Below are positions 5,801-11,248 of a DNA stretch of 11,248 nucleotides, piece after piece (position 1 is the first letter of the stretch; every line of letters begins with the position of its first letter). The stretch comes from Methanobacteriota archaeon. GTDB taxonomy: Archaea > Thermoplasmatota > Poseidoniia > Poseidoniales > Poseidoniaceae. Position numbers and translations under genes: made by a program. The stretch lies in the NCBI GenBank assembly GCA_002707335.2, contig PAMN02000023.1, forward strand, positions 1 to 11,248. Reading direction: 5' to 3'. The notes below the pieces were generated by a model. That model searched no databases and was not told the DNA's origin. It saw only the letters and a program-made list of their open reading frames with translations.

Positions 5801-8411
5801 ATTCTCCTAATGTCTCTCCTATGGGTACGTCAACTTCGATTAGATATTCCTTTTTTTCACTAGGGTTTAACTCAATACTCCATTGTGTATTGCCCTCATA
5901 ATCCACTACCTGGGCATTAGTCGACCAAGTGTTTGAAGACCATTGCATCTCGGTAGTTTCTTGCGCATTACCTACGTTCTCAACGAGTATCCAAACATGG
6001 GCAACATCACCTGGTTTTCCGAATCCTATACCATTAGGTAAACCAGTGGCTCCCTGAAGTGACAAACCTCTTGTCCTTTCAACCTCCAATGGTAAAATTA
6101 CATTTGTGAAAATCGAACCATCTTGATTCAAACTGAGGTTTAGTGGCACATAAGCATTATCAGAGCCTTCTGCCCCGATAGGAACTGAGAAATTAAATTG
6201 AATAATTTGCGGAACGTCTCTCTCCAAATTTATTACTAAATCTGATGAATCGATTGGTTCGAACTTCCATCCTTGTGGTAGAACAGAGTCATCAAAATCT
6301 AGTGTCCAATCAGCAGCCCTGCTTCCAGTACTCATTACAGTAACGTCTACGATTTGGGATGAACCTGGAAGTGCTCGTGACACCTCCATTGGGGTTTGAA
6401 TCTCGGCAACATATGGTTCTAAGACTGTCAGAGTTGTTGAATAATAATCATTCTCTGTTCGAGTTTGAGTAAGGTTGTCACTTGTGTCTAAAAACAATTC
6501 AATGGTGTGTACTCCAAGAGTGGCTTCAATATCAACGCTGAATGATACAGGCCCCCCCTCTCCTGAAGGGGCGACTGATTCTACGATGTTTTGTCGATAT
6601 CTTTCGATTTCAACGCCATTCATCATTAGTATTGCAGTTGTAGGTGCATCAGTGTCTACAATTCCAATGTTTGAATATTGGCAAGAAATCGTTACCATTT
6701 CTCCTGGGTCTGGGTCAGGAGGAGTAAATCCTATACCCCTGCCATCTGCTAACGGGGCAACATCAGATTTTGCTTCGCTAATTAAAGCATCACCAATCAA
6801 TATGTCCAAATGCCCATCACCATCCATATCTGCGACTGCAGGCCCTGCCCATGTTCTGTGTGGTACATCTACAGGTGCTGCCCATCCTGTACTAACATCT
6901 GCTGAAGTCCCAGTGTCCCCATCAAAAGCAAATAATCTACGGCCAAATGCGACGATCAATTCTTCTTCGTCTTCACCATCTAAATCAAGAGCAATTGGTG
7001 CTGCTACCGCGATTTCATCATTATCATTCCCACTACCTCTTTGAAGGGTTCTAGACCATTCTCTAAAAGGAGGATCGATTGTAATGTCGTGACAACCAGT
7101 CATTCCTTCTCGGTCTGTGCTAAAAGAAGAATCAGAGTACCACGTAACCCAGCATACTCTGTCGGTTACACCGTCACCTGTGGTGTCCATGGGCAGTGGT
7201 TCAGCATCTCCATAACCATTCTTGGCACGGAATCTCCAAATCTCGTTAGTACTGGTTAATTCCATTCCCACATATTGAGCACCCATTCCATCATTTGCTC
7301 CGTTTTCATCAACTGGTAGAGTAAGAATCATTTCAGGAGGTGCATCGGAATCTAGTTGTGTAATCACTGGCCCAGGGAGCCTCAAACGAGGTGTATCGCT
7401 ATCAGAGTCAGTATTTTGAATACTAACTCTTTCCCAGTCTAGTGAACCAGTTGGTCCATCTATCTGCCATATCCACATGTTTCCTGAATTAGAATCTACG
7501 GTGGTCAAAACAACAGATCCGCTGTTGTCGTCGAGGTTAGCAAATGCAGGGTCGGAGGGGTGGGTTCCTCTATCTAAAGCAACTGACCAATCGACTTCTG
7601 GACTTTGCAGACCTAGTGGTAATGCAATAACTGTCGGGTCGTCGGTACTAGTGTCGACAGTTGCTAGAACTAATTCCGGACTTCCATCAAGAGATAAATC
7701 AGCTAGTAATGGCTGAGTTACAGAGAAGTGGTTAGATTGACTCGAAAAGAAATGAGGACTATTAATTCCAAGTCTCAAATCCGCATCTGTCCACGACCAT
7801 AACCTTTCATTTGAGTGTCCAGATGACATCCAACCCGATTCATCGCATGTTAGTTCAGGAGACCAAAGGTCAACCTTCAGTGCAGATGAAGTGTCGTATG
7901 CTATTGCTATCTCAGTTTTTTCATCCCCGTCAACATCAACTAAAACAGGTGTTGACCGAATATATCTCGCTTCGCCAAGATTTACTTCCCAGACCACCTT
8001 AGCACTATCTCCTTCGATTATGGAGAGATGTCTATCAGATGTAGATGGGTCTGTGTGCGTCATAATTGCGAATAGTTTACCTTCGCCACACCTTTCTTTA
8101 GCTCCTTCTGAAGAAGTAATCGATTTGGACAGATTAGCTATGGCCACTCCATAACCATCAGCGCCTAGTCCTGAATCGAAAGCCACCCAATTTACAGCAG
8201 GAGTTTCAATTGTAGCAAGTCCTGTATCTCCATGTTCAGGAATTACTCTCGAGTGGCCTGCATCTCTTCCATATTGCGCCCATGGTTGCCATAGCGGATC
8301 CCATGAATTGTCTGATTCGCTTTCATCGGCTTTTGTCTCGGTGGGGATAATGATTAGCGATGCTAACAAAATCATCATCAAAAATATGGCTTGACTTTGC
8401 CTCTGCATCAT
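2844..8411 (-). CDS. Giant membrane-anchored surface protein
   Basis: About 1855 aa, type I membrane topology. Residues are numbered here from an in-frame GTG at 8423; the ATG at 8411 (Met5) is preferred because it follows a G-rich stretch and gives a compact signal peptide (residues 5-32, likely cut after TKA). Residues ~40-550 form an FG-GAP/VCBS-like beta-propeller with Asp-rich calcium-loop motifs (DVDGD at 163, DMDGDGHLD at 532). A CARDB-like adhesion domain follows (~560-668). Then come Ig-like/NEW3-type modules marked by a Gly-Asn turn: VMSTGS (696), VENVGN (814), LENPGN (1034), VVNTGN (1150), QQKGN (1264), LENIGN (1371), spaced ~110-120 or double that. Many N-x-S/T sites suggest glycosylation. 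One membrane helix (~1726-1748) is followed by RRDK and a very acidic cytoplasmic tail (~110 aa). Function is unknown; adhesion, cell-envelope or substrate-binding roles fit. Confidence 0.93.
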   Translation of the reverse strand: MMQRQSQAIFLMMILLASLIIIPTETKADESESDNSWDPLWQPWAQYGRDAGHSRVIPEHGDTGLATIETPAVNWVAFDSGLGADGYGVAIANLSKSITSSEGAKERCGEGKLFAIMTHTDPSTSDRHLSIIEGDSAKVVWEVNLGEARYIRSTPVLVDVDGDEKTEIAIAYDTSSALKVDLWSPELTCDESGWMSSGHSNERLWSWTDADLRLGINSPHFFSSQSNHFSVTQPLLADLSLDGSPELVLATVDTSTDDPTVIALPLGLQSPEVDWSVALDRGTHPSDPAFANLDDNSGSVVLTTVDSNSGNMWIWQIDGPTGSLDWERVSIQNTDSDSDTPRLRLPGPVITQLDSDAPPEMILTLPVDENGANDGMGAQYVGMELTSTNEIWRFRAKNGYGDAEPLPMDTTGDGVTDRVCWVTWYSDSSFSTDREGMTGCHDITIDPPFREWSRTLQRGSGNDNDEIAVAAPIALDLDGEDEEELIVAFGRRLFAFDGDTGTSADVSTGWAAPVDVPHRTWAGPAVADMDGDGHLDILIGDALISEAKSDVAPLADGRGIGFTPPDPDPGEMVTISCQYSNIGIVDTDAPTTAILMMNGVEIERYRQNIVESVAPSGEGGPVSFSVDIEATLGVHTIELFLDTSDNLTQTRTENDYYSTTLTVLEPYVAEIQTPMEVSRALPGSSQIVDVTVMSTGSRAADWTLDFDDSVLPQGWKFEPIDSSDLVINLERDVPQIIQFNFSVPIGAEGSDNAYVPLNLSLNQDGSIFTNVILPLEVERTRGLSLQGATGLPNGIGFGKPGDVAHVWILVENVGNAQETTEMQWSSNTWSTNAQVVDYEGNTQWSIELNPSEKKEYLIEVDVPIGETLGESTSSTLTLCIGSGDDEICEDFTAVIFASDISTDIPHIRTIPSTNLTWDIQSNYDGSTIVWDMSEASMLKEGWSWYTSGDLMINGTNLEMNGQNGKLHLDLPMDAQPKRHFFNQSANNLSDSSLSISLHVLQVFRANAEVVDPLNDSTFNVSERTRLILKLENPGNGEDTFLIEGFTTSGNLTEKPEVLFEISNPTRTIGAGGLSNVPVWVTLPDDVPAKEKFELVFKWTSMGDSTVYDYANITIQARPDHRWDVNFDDGEIVFGTPGEELELGMTVVNTGNSDDLLTIEPSLSINYQNGDSSVWNVVGINSSRLDVNQSQTMSMSLSVPEDAWAGTTVNLTIHLFSGDFAINQTEYIIIEVSSVSGWRIDLANTVLEVPPEGGEIEITIQQKGNSPAAPYISNAGGGWNTSIPTSGLVGNTVNPGTSTVVNFSIYPPDDAVAGEIGILEIRVRNGDGSGAVTQQVPIRVGAAPGLLIDSKGAWLVKQDVYSMPTTWLENIGNEMAIVNVSIPNLPTDWNVSGEGIMLIAPNEIKGLPLLLQPAANWNSANIQLDIHIEHPTLGLTVYDMVVSESDNVLLSSPVHTGRTGEKVTIDLNTPDGIESSLIELPSSRSNVTHNGVILHLIGIPAPVHQSSCSTDVGSLSELGVKPLSMVWTSCTITAHPDYDLVANAWIKSQSGEILSYEVIRISAGQNKTTNLSISNWDPNPGFVTVDVLIIDSNGIELYSKQTTHIARQNGWNVKLSNLEVNDEYIEFGVDRNNYQIMEGSICRVDISASEGDWSTSVMVDIYGGKYPPSETIDRPDEIEDATAVTAKVACNAPWDIDDNPSDDSMTVYASTKPLVSYSSGDIYWTLGIGAILVIIAYFGGVLNLNNSLRRDKEKDDVNMSQAVNRLPENNDVEMKIEPITEVKDEFEDISFEEESEEEDAEEEVIITEIEQEVVDIDDDTASGRLSALRREIQTDGGQNEQKDDIGRRMDSFFKNR

Positions 8412-8432
8412 TTTCCCCCACACAAAGGAGGG

Positions 8433-8490
8433 CTTTAGAGGTAGTTAGGCCTTTAGGCTCACTGAGCCAAATATGCATCTGAATTTATCA
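8433..8490 (-). promoter_or_regulatory. Putative promoter/operator of surface gene
   Basis: Upstream of the surface gene, in plus-strand reading, TTAGGC occurs twice (8445-8450 and 8453-8458), CTTTAG occurs twice (8433-8438 and 8451-8456), and GGCTC (8456-8460) with GAGCC (8464-8468) forms an inverted repeat. On the minus strand two TATA-like elements, ATAAAT (8483-8488) and ATATTT (8470-8475), would place transcription start near 8459 or 8447. The repeats would then lie at the start site, where a regulator could act. The repeats are seen; promoter and operator roles are inferred. Confidence 0.35.
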
Positions 8491-8530
8491 TGCCAAAAAT
8501 AGCGATTAGGATGCAAAAAATAATCCGAGG

Positions 8531-8561
8531 TTGATTTTATTCTAGGGTATCATTCAAATAG
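8531..8561 (+). promoter_or_regulatory. Putative rpo7 operon promoter
   Basis: TTTTAT (8535-8540) is a plausible archaeal TATA box preceded by a purine-rich CCGAGG segment that could serve as BRE. Start of transcription 24-26 bases downstream would fall at the GGGG of 8561-8564, exactly where the hairpin-rich leader begins. That coincidence supports the assignment, but no consensus for this lineage was available to test it. Confidence 0.45.
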
Positions 8562-8660
8562 GGGCCGTTGGTGGACGGAATGACTTCGGTCACCTATCTC
8601 TCCCGAGGTATAGCCGGTGAAGGACGGATGAGGCAAGAAACCTCCTTCGTCCTACCGCTT
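8561..8660 (+). ncRNA. Candidate structured leader/small RNA
   Basis: Four hairpins follow one another between the inferred start site and rpo7. P1 is CCGT (8565-8568) with ACGG (8575-8578). P2 is TGAC (8581-8584) with GTCA (8589-8592), capped by the stable TTCG tetraloop. P3 is CTAT (8594-8597) with ATAG (8610-8613) plus inner TCT/AGG pairs. P4 is GGACGGATGAGG (8622-8633) with CCTCCTTCGTCC (8641-8652), 11 of 12 pairs, loop CAAGAAA, extended by CGGT (8615-8618) with ACCG (8654-8657). The segment is clearly more G+C-rich than its surroundings. No tRNA, RNase P, SRP or 5S signature is present. It could be a regulatory 5' leader of the rpo7 operon or an independent small RNA. Structure is seen; identity is unknown. 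Confidence 0.5.
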
Positions 8661-8690
8661 GACTCATGAGAGATTCCAGAGGTGGAAAAA

Positions 8691-9245
8691 ATGTACAAAG
8701 TAGTCAGGAAAAGAGACACAATCCGCATTCCAGCGGAGTATATTCGAAAGGGTAAATCCCTAAACGAACACATTGATAGACTAGCAGCAACTGCTTTCGA
8801 AGGAAGATTCGATGATCAAAACAGATTTGTTCTGGTTACAACTAATCACGAACCAATTGACCGAGGACGAATTATCCATGGTGATGGTGCAATTTATCAA
8901 CAGGTAGAATTCGACGCAGTCCTATATTGTATAGAAGATTATGAAGTAGTAGAGGGTGCTGTTACTGAAGTCAACGATTTCGGAGCATTCGTGCGAATTG
9001 GTCCAATGGAGGCCTTGCTTCACAAATCGCAGATTATGGAAGACCATGTCGACATTAACACTGGAATGGGTCTTGTAGAAGGACGCCAATCTGGGAAAAG
9101 AATCGGCGTAGGGAGTTCTGTTAGGGGAAGAGTAGTATCCTTGTCTCCAGATACAAGTGATCCAAGAAGATCAAAGATTGGTCTTACCTGTAAGCAAACA
9201 GGTCTAGGAAGTCACGAGTGGATTCACGAAGAGAAGGAGGAGTAA
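8691..9245 (+). CDS. rpoE: RNA polymerase subunit Rpo7 (RpoE')
   Basis: Rpo7 (184 aa) is the main subunit of the archaeal RNA polymerase stalk, where with Rpo4 it contacts exiting RNA and helps open-complex formation. The N-terminal tip domain starts with the typical MYKVV and contains DTIRIP (residues 9-14) and GRIIHGDGAIYQ (59-70). The S1/OB domain starts near residue 86 with VVEGAVTEVNDFGAFVRIGP and ends in KIGLTCKQTGLGSHEWI (162-178). The ATG at 8691 is chosen because GAGGTGG (8679-8685) is a good SD five bases upstream; an in-frame GTG at 8682 lies inside that SD. It is the first gene of the rpoE-spt4-rps24e-rps27ae operon, and spt4 begins 2 bases after its stop. Confidence 0.95.
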   Translation: MYKVVRKRDTIRIPAEYIRKGKSLNEHIDRLAATAFEGRFDDQNRFVLVTTNHEPIDRGRIIHGDGAIYQQVEFDAVLYCIEDYEVVEGAVTEVNDFGAFVRIGPMEALLHKSQIMEDHVDINTGMGLVEGRQSGKRIGVGSSVRGRVVSLSPDTSDPRRSKIGLTCKQTGLGSHEWIHEEKEE

Positions 9246-9247
9246 TT

Positions 9248-9451
9248 ATGGCAAAGAACCCATTTGCATGTAGCGAATGTCATCTAATACTTGCAGACGA
9301 AGCAACAGAATGCCACCGCCATCCTTCAGCGCCAGTCTCAACAGATTGGTCAGGATATGTAGTAATCATTGACCCGTCAAGGTCAGATATCGCAGCTAGA
9401 TTGAATATCGAAGTTGCTGGTAATTACGCATTGAAAGTAAATGTTCGATAA
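9248..9451 (+). CDS. spt4: Transcription elongation factor Spt4 (RpoE'')
   Basis: Spt4 is a small zinc protein that binds the NGN domain of Spt5 and supports processive elongation by RNA polymerase. The product is 67 aa, near the family's usual ~60. The zinc site is CSEC (Cys8, Cys11) with a second half CHRH (Cys22, His25), so the usual fourth cysteine is replaced by histidine. The conserved C-terminal half reads WSGYVVIIDPSRSDIAARLNI and ends with GNYALKV. The ATG at 9248 follows GGAGG (9236-9241) and lies 2 bases after rpo7; an in-frame upstream ATG at 9218 is inside rpo7 and ignores that SD. Coupled expression with rpo7 fits their joint work on the polymerase. Confidence 0.92.
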   Translation: MAKNPFACSECHLILADEATECHRHPSAPVSTDWSGYVVIIDPSRSDIAARLNIEVAGNYALKVNVR

Positions 9452-9463
9452 GGAGGAATAAAT

Positions 9464-9811
9464 ATGGAGTCAAAAGATAGAAAAGAAAACTCACTACTAA
9501 ACAGAATAGAAATCGAGTTCAGTTGGAACCACGAGGGTAAAGCAACACCTTCACGTTCAGAAATGTTAGACCAAGTTGCTTCATTAGAACCTGGTTCTAA
9601 CAAAGACTTGATTGTCATCAAACATGTAAATACCAGATTTGGGGTTGGAATAACAACAGGTTCTGCGTTCATTTATGCTGATGAAGAATCAATAAAAGTT
9701 GAACCAGAATACGTGCACAACAGGTTTTCAGGACTACGTTCGTCCAACGCATCTGCAGATGAGCCTGCTGCTGAAGAAAATACAAGTGAAGATGATGGAG
9801 GTGAAGCTTGA
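9464..9811 (+). CDS. rps24e: Ribosomal protein S24e
   Basis: This 30S subunit protein (115 aa) is identified by ENSLLNRIEIEF (residues 8-19), the THEG-like NHEGKATPSRSEM segment (22-34), the VIKHVNTRFGVGITTGSAFIY core (51-71) and EPEYVHNR (80-87). Archaeal S24e usually ends about here; a low-complexity acidic extension (residues ~94-115, rich in Ala, Glu, Asp, Ser) follows. The SD AAGGAGG (9451-9457) sits close to the ATG. The stop TGA overlaps the ATG of rps27ae by one base (TGATG), which points to translational coupling. A different gene is often found between spt4 and rps24e in other euryarchaea; it is absent here. Confidence 0.93.
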   Translation: MESKDRKENSLLNRIEIEFSWNHEGKATPSRSEMLDQVASLEPGSNKDLIVIKHVNTRFGVGITTGSAFIYADEESIKVEPEYVHNRFSGLRSSNASADEPAAEENTSEDDGGEA

Positions 9812-9981
9812 TGTCAGACGGTCCTCAAGCGGCTGCAAAGTGGTCTAAGTATTCAGTTGAAGACGGAAAACTCGTAAGAAAATCTGAGTTCTGTCCAAAG
9901 TGTGGCCCAGGTGTATTTCTTGCTATCCACGCAAACAGAAAGTCATGTGGCAAATGTGGCTACACAGAAATGAAAGAGTAA
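9811..9981 (+). CDS. rps27ae: Ribosomal protein S27ae
   Basis: This 56-aa zinc-ribbon protein of the 30S subunit reads KWSKYSVEDGKLVRKSEFCPKC at residues 10-31 and SCGKCGYTE at 45-53. Zinc ligands are Cys28, Cys31, Cys46 and Cys49. The family pattern CPKCGPGVF is intact, and length is normal. The ATG overlaps the rps24e stop by one base, with GGAGGTG (9797-9803) as SD inside the end of rps24e. Two stops in a row (TAATAA) end it. Just 3 bases separate it from the convergent downstream gene, so its terminator must lie within that gene. In many archaea kae1-bud32 comes next; here it does not. Confidence 0.93.
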   Translation: MSDGPQAAAKWSKYSVEDGKLVRKSEFCPKCGPGVFLAIHANRKSCGKCGYTEMKE

Positions 9982-9984
9982 TAA

Positions 9985-10842
9985 TTAACTCATGTGGGTT
10001 GTTTTAGCACCTTGATTATCTAGAACAAGGCACTTTCCTTCTTCTATTACTAACTGTACTCCTAATTCAACTCGCTTCGAAGTCTCTGGCTTTGATAGGA
10101 TGATGTCTTCTCTCCAAGAAATAATCCTCCATTCTCCTTCGTAGTATAATGCATCTTGAATAGTTCCTCTTAGTTTTCTTGCAACAGTAATTTGTCCATC
10201 TACTAATTCCCATGCCCAACCATCTCTAGAACTTATGAGATATCTATTATCACAGCAGAATACATTTTCTACATCGCAATCTACACCTAAACTATTTTCA
10301 GAGATCATCTCTCCATCTTCTAAAGAATGAACTCGATAAGTTCCCCCTCGCGTCCAGATGACTACATGTTCGTCATTTATTGTCAGAGCTGAAATAGAAT
10401 TTTGACCAGGAAGTTTTGATTCTTCTGAACCAATTATTGGTTGCCGCCATAATTCTGTCGAGTCACATGTGATGCAATAAACACCTCTTGTGTAAAGTGC
10501 AAAAACAATATGTTCGCCGTTACTTGCTAATGCAATTGGCTCCGCATCAAGCGTATGAGACCATATCGAACCAGCAACAGGGGTGTTAATCTCACTAACC
10601 CGCAATGCCGAGCGTGAGATTCCATCAACTAATTCTTCATTTACATCAATCAATGCCATTCTAGCCAATCGCAATTCATGGTCGACCCATGTTGCGACTA
10701 AACCTGAATCACAAATTGCTGCTTGTGTAATTTCAGTGGGAAAAGGTCGCGCAGTCGTGTCATTTGCTGTTACATTACCTTCTACATCAATTATTATTTC
10801 AGCGCCTTCATACTGCAAATGCTTCCATGGCGCTCCCGACAT
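9985..10842 (-). CDS. Predicted beta-propeller protein, unknown function
   Basis: A 285-aa soluble protein without signal peptide or membrane segment; I cannot assign it to a named family. It contains repeating units of about 35-45 residues with the alternating strand pattern of WD40/PQQ-like propellers: ITQAAICDSGLVATWVDHELRLARM (38-62), EPIALASNGEHIVFALYTRGVYCI (101-124), ISALTINDEHVVIWTRGGTYRVHS (150-173), VENVFCCDNRYLISSRDGWAWELV (191-214), IQDALYYEGEWRIISWREDIILS (228-250) and VQLVIEEGKCLVLDN (262-276). Five or six blades can be counted. There is no obvious catalytic motif, so a scaffold or binding role is likely. The gene faces the rpo7 operon tail-to-tail and diverges from dtdA. Confidence 0.8.
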   Translation of the reverse strand: MSGAPWKHLQYEGAEIIIDVEGNVTANDTTARPFPTEITQAAICDSGLVATWVDHELRLARMALIDVNEELVDGISRSALRVSEINTPVAGSIWSHTLDAEPIALASNGEHIVFALYTRGVYCITCDSTELWRQPIIGSEESKLPGQNSISALTINDEHVVIWTRGGTYRVHSLEDGEMISENSLGVDCDVENVFCCDNRYLISSRDGWAWELVDGQITVARKLRGTIQDALYYEGEWRIISWREDIILSKPETSKRVELGVQLVIEEGKCLVLDNQGAKTTHMS

Positions 10843-10907
10843 GTTTGCTGCTATGGTGTATAGAATTTGAACAATTGCTTCAATAAATTCAACACACTCG
10901 GATTCAC
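10843..10907. promoter_or_regulatory. Divergent promoter region
   Basis: These 65 bases separate the propeller gene (leftward) and dtdA (rightward). AATAAATT (10882-10889) lies about 24 bases before the dtdA ATG, the distance expected of a TATA box for a leaderless mRNA; no SD precedes that ATG. Read on the other strand the same element is AATTTATT and would start a leftward transcript around 10859 with a leader of about 17 nt. A second leftward candidate, TCTATAC (10858-10864), is too close to the ATG at 10842. Assignments are inferred from spacing only. Confidence 0.35.
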
Positions 10908-11248
10908 ATGGTCAGCCTAATTCTTGTGTCTGGTGGAGATATTGCGTCAACCAATCAGGCTGATGAATTATTGAAACTGGCAGATTGGATTAAATTGCCT
11001 GAAGTAGAAGGCAGAAAGGCGTTTTCGTACAAACATGCACGAATGTGGTGGGTGGATGATGGTTGTCTGTGGGAGGATGATTTAGATAAAAGATGGGAGT
11101 CTGCCACAGGCGAAAAACCCGAAGAAATTATTTTTCCGTCTAGGCATTCAGCAGCAAGTGGGAATGCATCACTTACGTTGCACCCCATTGGTACTATGCA
11201 AGTTCCGTTCAACGAGACTCCTCAATTTGGAGGAAGGGCGGCAGATTG
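10908..11248 (+). CDS. dtdA: D-aminoacyl-tRNA deacylase, archaeal type (partial)
   Basis: The first 113 residues of a protein cut by the window edge; the family is usually about 270 aa. This DTD2/GEK1-type enzyme removes D-amino acids from mischarged tRNA. Support comes from the N-terminal strand SLILVSGGDIASTNQADELL (3-22) and the diagnostic block IIFPSRHSAASGNASLTLHPIG (74-95), then FGGRA (107-111), matching the family's SRH...SG..SLTxHxxGN...YGG pattern. The ATG at 10908 begins the frame with no SD, consistent with a leaderless transcript. It is transcribed away from the beta-propeller gene. The identification rests on motif memory, without alignment. Confidence 0.82.
   Translation, partial: MVSLILVSGGDIASTNQADELLKLADWIKLPEVEGRKAFSYKHARMWWVDDGCLWEDDLDKRWESATGEKPEEIIFPSRHSAASGNASLTLHPIGTMQVPFNETPQFGGRAAD

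Noticed and set aside
6475..7044. A 189-aa rightward open frame, and others at 7041-7259, 7477-7716, 7891-8154, 5110-5466 and 4150-4635
   Set aside because: All are antisense to the giant surface gene, have low-complexity Ser/Thr/Pro-rich translations typical of shadow frames, and lack SD sequences or known motifs.
8561..8670. tRNA, RNase P RNA or SRP RNA in the rpo7 leader
   Set aside because: No GGTTCRA T-loop or acceptor pairing, no RNase P conserved GAGGAAAGTCC-type block, and no SRP domain IV tetraloop region are present; the segment is also too short for the latter two.
8663..8670. Palindrome CTCATGAG before rpo7
   Set aside because: An isolated 8-base palindrome is expected by chance at this scale, and it is not linked to the SD or the hairpins.
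8682..8690. GTG at 8682 as start of rpo7
   Set aside because: It lies inside the GAGGTGG SD; the family N-terminus begins with MYK, as encoded from 8691.
9218..9247. ATG at 9218 as start of spt4
   Set aside because: It would overlap the end of rpo7 and add ten residues unrelated to Spt4; the ATG at 9248 has a good SD.
9748..9808. Acidic C-terminal extension of S24e as a fused domain
   Set aside because: It is low-complexity Ala/Glu/Asp/Ser sequence with no domain character; such tails are common on ribosomal proteins.
1..11248. Mobile elements, CRISPR arrays, restriction or toxin-antitoxin genes
   Set aside because: No transposase, integrase, regularly spaced repeat array or recognisable defence protein is seen on either strand.

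Overview
The window looks like a chromosomal segment of a marine planktonic archaeon, most likely a Marine Group II/III euryarchaeote (Candidatus Poseidoniales or a relative). This rests on purely archaeal-type information genes (aIF6, Rpo7, Spt4, S24e, S27ae, archaeal D-aminoacyl-tRNA deacylase), moderately A/T-rich composition and a giant secreted, membrane-anchored beta-rich surface protein. The placement is inferred from gene content; no database search was possible.

Layout. Bases 1-510 hold the 3' end of a 23S rRNA gene, a short structured spacer, a complete 5S rRNA inside a processing stem, and a hairpin plus T-tract terminator. On the same strand follow tif6 (ribosome anti-association factor aIF6) and purC (SAICAR synthetase). 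purC converges, with a 4-base stop-codon overlap, on a leftward pair: an unrecognised 209-aa protein (2183-2812) and a surface protein of about 1855 aa (2844-8411). The surface protein has a signal peptide, an FG-GAP-like propeller, a CARDB-like domain, a run of roughly 110-residue Ig-like modules, one C-terminal membrane helix and a very acidic cytoplasmic tail.

A divergent intergenic region (8412-8690) separates the surface gene from the rightward operon rpo7-spt4-rps24e-rps27ae (8691-9981), in which every gene has a strong Shine-Dalgarno sequence. The first ~120 bases of the operon's inferred transcript fold into four consecutive hairpins, a candidate structured leader or small RNA. A leftward 285-aa predicted beta-propeller protein (9985-10842) converges on the operon with a 3-base gap. 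The window ends inside dtdA, transcribed rightward from a 65-base divergent promoter region.

How the genes relate. Most of the right and left flanks is translation and transcription core: rRNA, aIF6, an RNA polymerase stalk subunit, an elongation factor, two 30S proteins and D-aminoacyl-tRNA proofreading. The accessory content is the giant surface protein, its downstream partner gene and the orphan propeller. I see no mobile element, CRISPR array, tRNA or defence locus. The best candidates for something undescribed are the hairpin-rich leader before rpo7, the surface-protein/209-aa gene pair, and the inverted repeat that ends exactly at the purC start codon.
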